Shown: positions 1 through 9,610, counted from the stretch's first letter. The stretch: 64,000 nt of DNA from Dyella_B sp035486915 (GCF_035486915.1 NZ_DATHMR010000204.1:1-64000); one strand, 5' to 3'. Notes: generated by a model not told the origin, from the letters alone. Translations and numbers: made by a program.

Positions 1-22
1 TGCTGTCATGTCGCGCAGGCGA

Positions 23-1369
23 TCAATGCAATTCGTTGAGTGCCGGATCGCGCTCGACCTTGAATACCTTGGCGGGCGGCGTGATCGACTTCATCAGTTT
101 CAGCTGCTTTTGTCCCTGCTGGCAAACGTTGCCACCCTGGACAAACACACCATCCTGCGTGCACTTCCAGTCGTAAAAGTTCTGGATACCGCCGGCGAGC
201 TGCAGACTGAAGTCGGTGCTGAGTGCTGCGGCATCGAACGGTTTGCCCGCCGGCTCGTTCTGGAACCAGCGCATCCATTCCTTGGAGCCGACCGGTGGCA
301 CTTTGTCGGGCGCCTGGAAGGTCGGATTCATCGGCGACAATTGCGGACTTTCGGCAGTCATGTGACAACTCAGGCAGGCACTGACTGGATTGTCGACCGG
401 GCCGTCCAGACGTCCATTCCAACCAAGATGTGTCGGTGGCAATTCAGAGGTCTTGGCGTTGATCGCCGACTCCATGATCGTCGGATTGATCTTGGTCACC
501 GTTGGTTGCTTGTTGGTGTAATCGTTGCCGGTGTTTTCCGGATCGTTGCCCCACATCACGCCGACCGGCACGAGGTTGTCCCAATTTGCTTCACCGGTGA
601 CCTGGCCGTTGTATTGGAACGTTCCGAAAATCCAGCCCGTACCGGGAACGCGCGTATCGCGGACGGCGAAATCCATCTGGATCAACGCCACGTTTTTGAT
701 TTCGCGATTGGCCGAATCGAAGCTGTCGGTCACGTACGCCTGCCACAACACAGGATTCACCAGGAACGGCACCTGCTTGAGATCGACATCCGCGAACAAC
801 GGTTTGCATACCACTGTACCGTTGTGAAAACTGTTCGGCTTCGACGTGACGCTCGGATCGGGATTCTGCGGATCTTTCCACACCTGACCGATCGTGTATC
901 CGCCGATGTCGTTATAGATACCAACCGCGAACGTCTGACCCGTGGTCACCTGCGTCGGCGCCAATTGTTGCGACTGGATCTGCGCCTCTTTGGTGAGCCC
1001 GTGTATGCCTTCGCGTCCCAGCGGGCCGTAGTGCTGCCACGGTGCGTGGTACCAATGGCGGACTTTGTTGTTCTGCACATACCAATCGCTTTCGACATTG
1101 CCGTCCAGGCAGTATTTCTTTACCGCATCGACGTACGTCCGCCACTGTTCGAAGTCGTTGGTCAGTTTCGGCGGCAGCAGTTTGAAGAAAGCCGGAAGTG
1201 GCCCTGTAGGAAGTGTTTTCGGATAGTTCTGGCTGAGCTGGAAGATCGGCCCTGTGTAACTGGCGGGCGGTTGGTATCCATAATCCGGAAAGGTGCCCGC
1301 ATGTGCGGCACCCGTCATCATCACGAGTGCCGCGGCGGCACTCATGATCCTGCTTTTCGCGAAAAGCAT
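23..1369 (-). CDS. Exported CxxCH (single-haem c-type cytochrome-like) protein
   Basis: A 448-aa protein with a signal peptide (hydrophobic run about residues 9-20, cleavage near AHA-GTF). One CLSCH haem-binding motif lies at about residues 332-336, followed by methionines that could be the distal ligand. The rest is a conserved-looking hydrophilic region rich in W and Y (for example RHWYHAPWQHYGPLGREG) with no family I can name firmly. Export plus CxxCH suggests a periplasmic haem protein; the partner or reaction is unknown. The start is supported by AGGGG about 8 nt upstream. It reads in the same direction as the DUF3617 gene after a 212-nt gap, so it is probably transcribed separately. Confidence 0.75.
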   Translation of the reverse strand: MLFAKSRIMSAAAALVMMTGAAHAGTFPDYGYQPPASYTGPIFQLSQNYPKTLPTGPLPAFFKLLPPKLTNDFEQWRTYVDAVKKYCLDGNVESDWYVQNNKVRHWYHAPWQHYGPLGREGIHGLTKEAQIQSQQLAPTQVTTGQTFAVGIYNDIGGYTIGQVWKDPQNPDPSVTSKPNSFHNGTVVCKPLFADVDLKQVPFLVNPVLWQAYVTDSFDSANREIKNVALIQMDFAVRDTRVPGTGWIFGTFQYNGQVTGEANWDNLVPVGVMWGNDPENTGNDYTNKQPTVTKINPTIMESAINAKTSELPPTHLGWNGRLDGPVDNPVSACLSCHMTAESPQLSPMNPTFQAPDKVPPVGSKEWMRWFQNEPAGKPFDAAALSTDFSLQLAGGIQNFYDWKCTQDGVFVQGGNVCQQGQKQLKLMKSITPPAKVFKVERDPALNELH

Positions 1370-1581
1370 GATGTATCCCCTGTTGAGCGTGTGAGTCCCT
1401 CACACGAGTCTTACGCCCCTGTGCAATTGGCTCGTCCACATGGACAGGACTTACCATTCGCGGTTCAGCGGGAGATAACATCCCCGCGCGCACGTAGGAA
1501 ACGCGTGAATTTCGCGCGACCGAGATGTGTAGACAATCGGCTTATGTTCGTGACACCCAGGTTACGTCCCCAGGGCGCTTG

Positions 1582-2025
1582 TCAGTCGCTGGGACCGGTG
1601 CACGCCGCGTAACGCTGTGCCTCGATCTGCAGCGCGTCTTGACCATTGAGCGTAACGTCGCCGGTGTAGTGCATCGGCGAATCGAGTTCGATATGGCCAT
1701 TGCCGGATTTGCCCGCGCAACTCGCGTTCCACGTCAGGGCCGTGCTCGTGCGATGTTCGCCGGAACGTTGGCATTCCGGATCGGGTACCAACACGTCGAC
1801 GAATACTTTCCACGGATCGGCACCGTCATCGAGACATCGCCACTTGACGATGGTCTTGTCGGTGTGACCGCCCTTGACCGTGTGCATGGTGATCTTCCAC
1901 AGACCCGGCATCGCCTGAAAATCACCGGGATCGGCATGCGCGTTCGAGCCGATGGTCTGCGAAGCACTGACCAGCAGCAAAGCAGCAAGCGGATTGGACC
2001 AGCGGCGCAGGTAGCGTGATGTCAT
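1582..2025 (-). CDS. DUF3617-family exported protein
   Basis: A 147-aa protein with an N-terminal signal peptide (cleavage near AHA-DPG). The mature part begins with the PGLWKITMHTV stretch typical of DUF3617 proteins and holds four cysteines that could form disulphides in the periplasm. DUF3617 proteins are small, exported and functionally uncharacterised. A GAGAG/GGAAC stretch precedes the ATG. It lies downstream of the phosphoesterase gene on the same strand, but a strong terminator separates them, so it probably has its own promoter. Confidence 0.75.
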   Translation of the reverse strand: MTSRYLRRWSNPLAALLLVSASQTIGSNAHADPGDFQAMPGLWKITMHTVKGGHTDKTIVKWRCLDDGADPWKVFVDVLVPDPECQRSGEHRTSTALTWNASCAGKSGNGHIELDSPMHYTGDVTLNGQDALQIEAQRYAACTGPSD

Positions 2026-2078
2026 GGGTGTTCCATCTCTCGTAGTACGAACTCTCGTGTCGCGAATTCAAAAACGAA

Positions 2079-2110
2079 CATGCCCTGCCCGCCGAAGCGG
2101 GCAGGGCATG
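2079..2110 (-). terminator. Rho-independent terminator of the phosphoesterase gene
   Basis: A perfect 14-bp GC-rich stem (arms 2079-2092 and 2097-2110) closes a four-base loop that reads TTCG on the minus strand. A T-rich tract (TTCGTTTTT) follows on that strand. It sits 13 nt past the phosphoesterase stop codon. Confidence 0.9.
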
Positions 2111-2123
2111 GGTTGAAGCTTAC

Positions 2124-4163
2124 TCAGTTCTGCGTGGAGGCAACGTTGCCACTCTGTTGCCAACCCTGATGAAAGTCGAACATATCCATCAGATCGCCGA
2201 TGGCAGGTGCGTTGACCGGCACATACGGGTTTTCGTGGAACTGGATCGGGTTCGGCAGATTGTCGCGGCTGCGGCCGGAAATCGTCTCGTTGATACCCCA
2301 GTTGGCTTCGACGAATTTGTCGAACGACACGTGATCGAAGTAGGTGTGAACCACGCGACCGCCGGTGGAGTACTTGGAGACCACGAGCAGCGGGATGCGC
2401 GTACCGTCGCCGAAGAAGTCGATCGGCTGCACATAACCGGAGTCATAGTAACCACCGCCTTCGTCGAAGGTGATCATGATCGCAGTGTTGTTCCACAGCG
2501 TCGGGTTGGCCTGCACCATCTGCACGATCTTCTGCACGTAACCTTCGTACAGTTCCAGCTTCGAGGAAGCCGGGTGGCCGTCCAGCAGTCCATCCGGCTT
2601 GGCAATCGCCACGGCCGGCAGCGTGCCGTTCTGGATGTCGGTGTAGAGGTTGTTGATGTCCTGGTTGTTCGCGCGCAGGGTCGGGTTGGTCATGACCTGC
2701 GTGGAGTACAGGAACGGATCGCAGATGTTGCAGAACGTGCCTGCTTCACCCGATTCCGTGCCGTTGGACCAACCTTCGCCGTAGTACTTCCAGCTGACGT
2801 TGTGGCGATTCAACAGCAACGCGAGGTTCTGCTGCTTGGTCGGCGGAACGGTGAACTGATCGGCGCCCAGCGGAGCGGCTTCACCTGTCCCCAGGTAACC
2901 GGGGTTGTAGTTGTTCACCAGATAATAGGCGCCGGACTTGCAATCGGTGCCGCGGAAGGTGCGATACGGCAGGCTCTTCAGATAGCTGCGAACCGGGGCT
3001 ACGCCAGGCTGCGTGTCATCGGCGCAGTTCACATACGAACCACCGCTGTAACCGTCCTGCACCCACCAGTTGTTGGTGCCAGACTGCGAGTTGGGATTTT
3101 CGATCTGGTTCGACGGCGGCACGGCAGGGTTGCCGTTTGCGTCGGCGTAATAGATCGCATCACCGAAGCCCAGCATGATGTGGTTGGCACCCGTGCCACC
3201 CATCACCGACTGGTGGAAGTTGTCGCTCAACGCATACTGCTGGGCGAGTTGTTTGAGGTACGGTGCATCGCCTTGAGCCATGTTGAGGAACTGCATGGAC
3301 GTGGAGCCTTCACCGGTGCTTTCATCCGTGAAATTCGCCGGCTGCGTGACGCCATTGTTGCCAGCGCCCATCGTCACTTCCACCCACGGGAACAAGTCCG
3401 CACGGCAACCGCTTGGGTTGGCGCGTGTCGCGTTGTGCGTGTTGCAGTCCAGCTGTTGCCACATCTGGAAGAAGCGGTGCACCGGGCTGTTGGCGTAGTC
3501 GTTGTAGCTGATCGACGCGTGCATGCTCACCGGAGCATTCGTCAACGTCGCCGGGAAGCGCGTGTCGACGACATCGTTCGGCAGACCGGTACCGCCTTCG
3601 GCGAGTTCCGGATAGTCGGCCGTTGGCAACGCCGGCTCAATGGCTTCTGCCTGCGCAGCGGAAGCGAGGAATGGCTGTGTCGGCGCGCCACCAGTGTTCA
3701 TCTGCGGCAGGTTGGCGTATGCGCCGGTGCGTGTCGGCGAGTTTGAGTAGTCGCCGGTCTGGCTGGCCTGCCACTGTTGCGCCTTAGCAACATTCGGGCC
3801 CGGCGTGCCATCGGCCTTCACGATACCTTCGGACAACAGGTTGTTGACCGTCTGACCAGCAGGTGGCGTATAGGTTGCAAACACGTGATCGAAGGTGCGG
3901 TTTTCACCAATGAGCAGAATGACGTGCTTGATCGGCGTGCGCGTGCGATCGCTGTTGTCCCGACCTGAATTCGGGTTGTATAGCGTCACAACACCGCCGG
4001 GCTGTCCATGCACCGGCGTGGTGGCTGCATTGGGCACATTGGCGCGGAAGGCAGCATCATTGGAAGTGTTTGAGGTTTGCGCGTTGGCTAAACCGACGAT
4101 GCCGGTTACGAGCGCGCACAGGGCAAAAGGTTTCAAGCTGGTACGGCCAAACTTCGTACGCAT
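2124..4163 (-). CDS. Exported phosphoesterase (phospholipase C / acid phosphatase AcpA superfamily)
   Basis: A 679-aa protein. The start at 4163 is preferred over an in-frame upstream start because AGGAGA lies about 8 nt before it and it begins a clean signal peptide (cleavage near ANA-QTS). The phosphoesterase hallmark ENRTFDH lies at residues 87-93. A second conserved block, FDEGGGYYD, and a late YFDHVSFDKF block resemble the remaining metal and active-site regions of PF04185 enzymes. Such enzymes hydrolyse phospholipids or other phosphate esters outside the cytoplasm. Phospholipase C and acid phosphatase cannot be separated by eye. Two Pho-box-like repeats upstream suggest phosphate control. 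The gene ends in a strong terminator. Confidence 0.88.
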   Translation of the reverse strand: MRTKFGRTSLKPFALCALVTGIVGLANAQTSNTSNDAAFRANVPNAATTPVHGQPGGVVTLYNPNSGRDNSDRTRTPIKHVILLIGENRTFDHVFATYTPPAGQTVNNLLSEGIVKADGTPGPNVAKAQQWQASQTGDYSNSPTRTGAYANLPQMNTGGAPTQPFLASAAQAEAIEPALPTADYPELAEGGTGLPNDVVDTRFPATLTNAPVSMHASISYNDYANSPVHRFFQMWQQLDCNTHNATRANPSGCRADLFPWVEVTMGAGNNGVTQPANFTDESTGEGSTSMQFLNMAQGDAPYLKQLAQQYALSDNFHQSVMGGTGANHIMLGFGDAIYYADANGNPAVPPSNQIENPNSQSGTNNWWVQDGYSGGSYVNCADDTQPGVAPVRSYLKSLPYRTFRGTDCKSGAYYLVNNYNPGYLGTGEAAPLGADQFTVPPTKQQNLALLLNRHNVSWKYYGEGWSNGTESGEAGTFCNICDPFLYSTQVMTNPTLRANNQDINNLYTDIQNGTLPAVAIAKPDGLLDGHPASSKLELYEGYVQKIVQMVQANPTLWNNTAIMITFDEGGGYYDSGYVQPIDFFGDGTRIPLLVVSKYSTGGRVVHTYFDHVSFDKFVEANWGINETISGRSRDNLPNPIQFHENPYVPVNAPAIGDLMDMFDFHQGWQQSGNVASTQN

Positions 4164-4275
4164 GACTGGTGTCTCCTGCTGGCAATCCACGAAAGCCTGC
4201 AATCGAGTAATCCCCCTGATTACTGCTTGCGAACATTTCGCCCCTCGCAAGCGCCGAAGAGTGTGCGCTGCGTAC

Positions 4276-4336
4276 ATGACGTAACGTTGGCAGGAGCGCG
4301 ACATAGCGTCGCGATCTGATGACAGTGGTGCGACAA
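4276..4336 (-). promoter_or_regulatory. Two Pho-box-like repeats upstream of the phosphoesterase
   Basis: On the minus strand, 4336-4319 reads TTGTCGC-N4-CTGTCAT, 11 of 14 positions matching the PhoB consensus CTGTCAT-N4-CTGTCAT. A weaker copy (10 of 14) lies at 4293-4276. They sit roughly 113-173 nt before the phosphoesterase start, in a plausible promoter position. The link to PhoB is inferred from sequence alone. Confidence 0.35.
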
Positions 4337-4372
4337 GCGTGATGGTGCACATACTTTGTATTGACATCCCTT

Positions 4373-6031
4373 TTACGAATGCGCCGGCAAGACCTCGTAC
4401 GGGCGCATCATTTCGTTGTCTTCGTGCTCGAGAAAATGACAGTGCCACACATAACGGCCTGGTTCGCCTTCGAACCGCATCGCGATGCGCGTGACCATGC
4501 CCGGATCGGCGCGTACCGTGTCTTTCCAACCTGATTCATGCGGTTCAGGCAAAATCGCCGGCCCGGTGAATGTCAACGCACGATGCGAGTTCCAGGCGAA
4601 CAGATCGAATGGACGTCTGTCGATAACCTGGAAACGCACCAGATGTAGATGAATGGGATGCGCATCGCCGCTCAGATTGACGAAACTCCACGTTTCGGTG
4701 CTGTTTTGCAGCGGCTTTTCGGTGATCGGCTCGTGCCAGCGCTTGCCATCGAGCAACATCGTCATGGCGAAGCCGTTGGCGTCGTCGATTTCGTTGAGCG
4801 TCATCACACGATGTTGCGCCGCCGATGCCACATCGATACGCGGCACGGCTCTTAGCGCGGCTGGCAATACCGAGGTGTCGCGAACGCTCTGGCTGCGCAC
4901 ACGAAATTCGAGAATGCCTTGCGATTGATGACGCAGCTGAATGGCTTGTCCGGCCGCGTTTGAAAAGTCGATCACTACATCGGCGCGTTCAGCAGGATAC
5001 AACTCGATCCGATCGCGTTGAAGCGGCGCGGAGAGCAAGCCTTGATCCGTCGCGATTTGAGCAAATGCGTGGTCGTGCGACAGCGAAAGATCGAAGAAGC
5101 TGAAGTTGGCCACGTTGATGATGCGGAAGCGGTAGCGCCGCGGTTCGACGTCGAAATAGGGAAAGATCTTGCCGTTGCACAACGGCAGATTGCCGTTGCA
5201 TTGCATGACCCACGGCGCGGACGGATCGTCGGACACCGGGTAGTACAGCTGACCATCCTGTGCGACCAGGCGATCGCAAAGCATCAACGGTATGTCGTAG
5301 TCGCCCGCAGGAAGATTGAGCGCTTTTTCTTCGTCATCGCGCACGATGAAAGCACCAGCAAGTCCGGCATAAATGTTGAGCCGGGTAATGCCCATCGCAT
5401 GGTCGTGATACCAGAGCGTGGCGGCATCTTGTCCGTTCGGATAGTGATAAAGCGCCGAGTGACCGGGTACGTACCAATCTTCGGGATAACCATCCGCGTC
5501 TGCCGGAACGCGCGCACCATGCACGTGCGTCACGACACGCACTTCGGGCGTGTTTTTCTCCGCGCCGTGAATGTTGTGATCGATGGGCAGGAAATGTTTG
5601 TCGGGTAACGCGTTGACCCAATCGACGAGCAACGGTTCGTCGCGTTTCGCTTCGAGCGTGGGCCCCGGAAACGAGCCGTTGTAGCCCCACATCGACGTTG
5701 CAGGAATGTCGCGATGAAGCTTGGTTTTGAACGCGCGCATTTCCACGCGGTAATAAGGCAACTCGCGTCCCGGATAGCGCGGATGCGCGCGCACGCCTGT
5801 GGCGCGTGCAACGGATGGCACCGGTAACGGATCGACAAAGCGCGCCAGCGATGTGGGATTGATCAGCGGAACCTTGGGCGAGGCCAGTGTCGGCGCATGG
5901 GTCCGCATCGCCATCGGCATGGTCATTGGCGGCGGCGTAAATGCCTGAGCGGTGCGCCACAGATCGGCCAACGCAAACGTGCCGAGCAATCCACCTGCCC
6001 CGCGCAGAAATCCGCGTCGCGTGATCGTCAT
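4373..6031 (-). CDS. Tat-exported multicopper oxidase (CotA/laccase-like)
   Basis: A 552-aa protein. The chosen start gives a twin-arginine signal (TRRGFLRGAGG), as expected for a cuproenzyme exported folded; a longer frame to 6091 adds an unlikely extension. All four copper-ligand motifs are visible: HVH at 169-171, HDH at 209-211, HPIHLH in the C-terminal domain, and HCHFLEHEDNEM at about 530-541, whose cysteine joins the type-1 site and whose last methionine could be the axial ligand. The HVHGARVPADADGYPEDW stretch resembles Bacillus CotA and bilirubin oxidases more than CopA. It probably oxidises phenolics or metals in the periplasm. SD is weak (GGGG). It is followed after 209 nt by the phosphoesterase gene. 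Confidence 0.9.
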   Translation of the reverse strand: MTITRRGFLRGAGGLLGTFALADLWRTAQAFTPPPMTMPMAMRTHAPTLASPKVPLINPTSLARFVDPLPVPSVARATGVRAHPRYPGRELPYYRVEMRAFKTKLHRDIPATSMWGYNGSFPGPTLEAKRDEPLLVDWVNALPDKHFLPIDHNIHGAEKNTPEVRVVTHVHGARVPADADGYPEDWYVPGHSALYHYPNGQDAATLWYHDHAMGITRLNIYAGLAGAFIVRDDEEKALNLPAGDYDIPLMLCDRLVAQDGQLYYPVSDDPSAPWVMQCNGNLPLCNGKIFPYFDVEPRRYRFRIINVANFSFFDLSLSHDHAFAQIATDQGLLSAPLQRDRIELYPAERADVVIDFSNAAGQAIQLRHQSQGILEFRVRSQSVRDTSVLPAALRAVPRIDVASAAQHRVMTLNEIDDANGFAMTMLLDGKRWHEPITEKPLQNSTETWSFVNLSGDAHPIHLHLVRFQVIDRRPFDLFAWNSHRALTFTGPAILPEPHESGWKDTVRADPGMVTRIAMRFEGEPGRYVWHCHFLEHEDNEMMRPYEVLPAHS

Positions 6032-6553
6032 GCGCGTGTCGCCCCAACAAAAAAGCCCTTGAAAGAACCATCGAGGTGCGGGGGTGCCCACCTGACGACA
6101 TCGCGTGCTTGAGTCATCCAGCCACCCTAAGAGGCGTGAGTGACAAAAATGTTGCAGCGCAACTGCGATATCTCAACCAATAGGTCATCGATGCGTAGCG
6201 AACATCTTATTCGCTAGCGATGGCTGTTTCGCCCGGAAAAATCCGCCGGTTTCACCGGTTAAGACGGCCAACGCCGGTAGGTGAAACGTTCGTTCGCAAG
6301 AAATTTCTATCGGCTATGTGACGACGTTCATACTAGATCGCCTTGCGAAAGGCGTTCGTTTTCACTAGAGCGCCCACTATGATGGGGTCGTCTGTCACCC
6401 GGTACAGTCGGCTGGTAGATGGCATCGTTGTTGTGTGTGGGGTTGCTCTAAGCCGGTCGCGCGACGCATGAAGCAAGCGTGGAGAGCAGGGGTTTGCCAG
6501 AGGGGCGGAGTGATGCGTTTTAGTGACGTCGCGGCTCGGGGTTACCCGGCTGC
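6032..6553. other. Divergent intergenic region with three RNA-like hairpins
   Basis: No convincing gene is present. A hairpin has arms CATCG/CGATG (6186-6190, 6218-6222) outside TAGCGAA/TTCGCTA (6196-6202, 6210-6216). A second structure has an 8-bp outer stem (6249-6256 with 6280-6287) enclosing a 4-bp stem with a CAAC loop (6265-6276). A third, at 6339-6354, is a 6-bp stem with a GCGA tetraloop followed by TTCGTTTT, which looks like a plus-strand intrinsic terminator about 190 nt before the GGDEF gene. Together they could be a regulated leader or a small RNA; neither is proven. Confidence 0.4.
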
Positions 6554-9500
6554 ATGATGCGCGATCGGACGTCCATATTGAGCCGGGCATTGCTTGCCTG
6601 GCTGTCATGTCTTTTTGTCCTGGCGCTACCATTTCACGTTGCGCTTGCCGGCGACGACCCGTGGGCGCCCTTGGACATACCGTGGTTCGACCGCCTGAGC
6701 GTCAATGACGGACTGCCGCACTCCATCGTCACCGCGTTGGCCCAGGATCAACGAGGGCTGATGTGGATCGGCACCATGGGCGGCCTGGTTCGCTACGACG
6801 GTTACCGCTTGCAGACGTTCAGCGACGTTTCCGGCCATTCGGCCGAACTTCCTGACGCCTATGTGCGCTGTCTGCTGGCTCTGCCGGATGGCAGCGTGTT
6901 GGTGGGCACGAATGCCGGTGGCTTGACCCGGTTCGATCCGCAGAGCGATCGTTTTGTCACCTACCCCATCGGTAAAGGCGGCACCAGCGATCGCAAGATC
7001 TACGCGATGGCGCGCGATGGCACCGACGGTGTGTGGCTTGCCACCGAGCACGGCCTGGATCGCCTGGATTTGCCTACCAATCGTATTGCTCCCATCGTCG
7101 GCGGAGGCGGCGCGATGTCGCCACGCAACTTCGGCGTACTGGAAGATCGCGAGGGCAATGTGTGGCTCGGCAACGACCATGGCCTTTTCGTGCGAAGTGC
7201 TGGCAGCAAGACGTTTGTTCGTCCCTCGCATCCGCCCGGTATCGTCGACACGGTCTTGAAGGATGGCATCTGGACCATCTACGAAGACAAAGAAGGACGG
7301 CTGTGGGCCGGCAGCACGCAGTCGGGTGCGGTGTATCGGGATCGCGATGGCACTTGGCACGCCGTTGCCGGTTACAGCGGTTATGCGGCGAATAACGAGC
7401 GCCGCTCGACCGTGCGCGACTTTCTGGAAGTCAGCCCCGATACGATCTGGCTGGCGACCGACGGCAACGGCGTCGTGGTGTATTCGCCCGATACCGGCAA
7501 CCTTCGAAACCTGGCCCACGATGCGGCGCTGCCATCCTCGCTGCCCGGCGATTCGCTGCGGGCATTGATGCAGGATCGTGCCGGCAATGTATGGGTCGCC
7601 AGCGATCTGGGCGTGGCGCACACGCAGCCGACCGCACGTTCCGCCTTCACGATCTTGCCTGCCGTCACGCAGAGCGCGCAGGGACTGGCCAATACGAATG
7701 TGCGTGGTATTTACGTCGATTCCAGACAGCGCATCTGGCTGGGCATGAGCGCGGGCCGGGTCGATATGATCGATCTGAAGGCGGGACGCATCCAGCATCT
7801 GCAGCTGGGCGGAAATCAGACACATCGCGACGTGCAGGCCTTCGCCGAAATGCCGGACGGTTTCCTTTGGGTTGGCACTCAAGGACTCGCCCGCATTTCG
7901 CTCGATACGCTGGCCGTGCAGGATTCCCTCATCCCCGCGATCGACGATAAGCCGGTCCTGCATCTGCTTGCAGACGGTCAGAACCTGCAAATCGCCACCT
8001 ACGACGGCGTGTATCGCTACGACATCCAGACGCATGCGTTGACGCATTTCAGCCACAAGATCAGCGATCCGGACAGTCTCGCCAGCGACACCGTGCGACG
8101 CATCGAGCGCATCGGACATGAGATCTGGTATCTCACGAGCCACGGCATCAGCATCGCGGCCGATACGACGCAAACCGATCACTTCAGAAATGTGATCAGT
8201 CAGGCCAACGATCCGAACAGTCTACCGAACTATCTGGTCAGCTCCGTGGCGATGGATCCACAAGGCCACTTGTGGGTAGGCACGTATGGTGGTTTAGCCG
8301 TGCTGACTTCGCATATCGGCGACGCGTCGTATCGTTTCAACACCATCGGCATGGCGCAGGGTCTGAGCAGCGACAACATCAATGCCGTGCTGTCGGATGA
8401 CAACAGCAATTTGTGGGTCAGCCTGACGGGTGGCGTCTCGCGGATCGACGGTAAAACGCACGCCGTGCATAACCTGAGCAGTCGCGATGGTTTGCGCATC
8501 CCCAGCTACATCTATGCATCCGCTGCACGTGCGCCGACGGGCGAACTTTTGTTTGGCGGCCTTGGCGGTCTCACCGTCATCCGTCCGACTTGGCAACCGC
8601 CGGAACGGACAGAAGATGCGCCATTGGACGTGACATATGCCGTGATCAACGGCACACCGCTCCCTTTTGGTCAGCTGCCCAACGCAAACGATGCGTTGAA
8701 ACTCAAACCGCAGAATCGCAGCCTGCGCGTCGACTTTGCGCTGCTTGATTTCCAGGCGCCGTCGGAGACCAGCTACAGCTATCGCATGGAAGGTTTCGAC
8801 GACGACTGGATCGACGTGCCACGCGGCAGCTTGCCGAGCGCGATCTACACCAACCTGCCGCATGGCAAATACGCCTTGCACTTACGCGCGGTGACGCAAG
8901 GTTTGCGCTCGCGTGTGGTCGAAACGACGTTACCGATTGTTGCCGAACCGCGCTGGTATGAAACCGTGACCGCCCTGCTCGTCGCAGGCGTCTTGCTGCT
9001 AGCGGTGCTGTTGGGCGTGGTCCAACTGCGCACGCTCTATTTGCGGCGTCAGGCGGTGCATCTGCAAAAGCAGATCGACTTGCGCACGCGCGATCTCATC
9101 ACCGCCAACCAACGCCTTGATGAGTTGGCGAGCACGGATGAGTTGACCGGCATACTCAACCGCCGTCGTTTGCTCGAAATGGCCGAAGGGTTTCGCCAAC
9201 TGGCCGAGGACGGCAACCTGTGCATCGCATTGCTCGATCTGGATCGTTTCAAGCGGGTGAACGATACCTATGGGCATCTAGCAGGCGACGCGGTCATCCG
9301 CGCCGTATGCCAAACCATCCTGCGTCACTGCCGCGACGGCGATGTTCTGGGTCGTTATGGTGGCGAAGAACTTCTGGTGTGCTTGCCCAACAGTACGCTG
9401 GAGAAAGGCATGACGGTGGCCGAGCGTATTCGCGAAGCCGTCGCCGCCGAGCCCGTTGTGTACGAGGGTCGAACCATTCCTGTCACCACCAGCATCGGTG

Positions 9501-9610
9501 TGGCGGTCTGGCGCGAAGGCGAAACGCTTTCGCAGTGGTTGATCCGCGCCGATGGCGCACTTTATGTAGCCAAAGGCGCCGGGCGTAACCGTTGCGAGGC
9601 GGCCCAATAA
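6554..9610 (+). CDS. Periplasmic two-component-propeller sensor fused to a diguanylate cyclase
   Basis: A 1018-aa protein. A signal peptide (residues 1-32, cleavage near ALA-GDD) is followed by about 14 Reg_prop beta-propeller repeats (recurrent GLMWIGT, GNVWLG and RLWAGS motifs, about residues 40-690). A Y_Y_Y domain (about 735-785), one membrane span (about 803-828), a short coiled linker and a C-terminal GGDEF domain follow. The active-site loop is GGEEL (936-940). An RxxD inhibitory site (RDGD, 927-930) lies five residues before it, so product inhibition is expected. It should make cyclic di-GMP in the cytoplasm in response to a periplasmic ligand. There is no EAL or kinase domain. The SD is weak; ATG codons at 6554 and 6557 are both possible. 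Confidence 0.92.
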   Translation: MMRDRTSILSRALLAWLSCLFVLALPFHVALAGDDPWAPLDIPWFDRLSVNDGLPHSIVTALAQDQRGLMWIGTMGGLVRYDGYRLQTFSDVSGHSAELPDAYVRCLLALPDGSVLVGTNAGGLTRFDPQSDRFVTYPIGKGGTSDRKIYAMARDGTDGVWLATEHGLDRLDLPTNRIAPIVGGGGAMSPRNFGVLEDREGNVWLGNDHGLFVRSAGSKTFVRPSHPPGIVDTVLKDGIWTIYEDKEGRLWAGSTQSGAVYRDRDGTWHAVAGYSGYAANNERRSTVRDFLEVSPDTIWLATDGNGVVVYSPDTGNLRNLAHDAALPSSLPGDSLRALMQDRAGNVWVASDLGVAHTQPTARSAFTILPAVTQSAQGLANTNVRGIYVDSRQRIWLGMSAGRVDMIDLKAGRIQHLQLGGNQTHRDVQAFAEMPDGFLWVGTQGLARISLDTLAVQDSLIPAIDDKPVLHLLADGQNLQIATYDGVYRYDIQTHALTHFSHKISDPDSLASDTVRRIERIGHEIWYLTSHGISIAADTTQTDHFRNVISQANDPNSLPNYLVSSVAMDPQGHLWVGTYGGLAVLTSHIGDASYRFNTIGMAQGLSSDNINAVLSDDNSNLWVSLTGGVSRIDGKTHAVHNLSSRDGLRIPSYIYASAARAPTGELLFGGLGGLTVIRPTWQPPERTEDAPLDVTYAVINGTPLPFGQLPNANDALKLKPQNRSLRVDFALLDFQAPSETSYSYRMEGFDDDWIDVPRGSLPSAIYTNLPHGKYALHLRAVTQGLRSRVVETTLPIVAEPRWYETVTALLVAGVLLLAVLLGVVQLRTLYLRRQAVHLQKQIDLRTRDLITANQRLDELASTDELTGILNRRRLLEMAEGFRQLAEDGNLCIALLDLDRFKRVNDTYGHLAGDAVIRAVCQTILRHCRDGDVLGRYGGEELLVCLPNSTLEKGMTVAERIREAVAAEPVVYEGRTIPVTTSIGVAVWREGETLSQWLIRADGALYVAKGAGRNRCEAAQ

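Noticed and set aside
4164..4529. Longer N-terminus of the phosphoesterase starting at 4529
   Set aside because: It would overlap the multicopper oxidase gene and bury the signal peptide; the internal ATG at 4163 has a good SD.
6240..6300. Cyclic di-GMP riboswitch before the GGDEF gene
   Set aside because: The GEMM-type conserved core (tetraloop and receptor) could not be found; only generic stem structure is visible.
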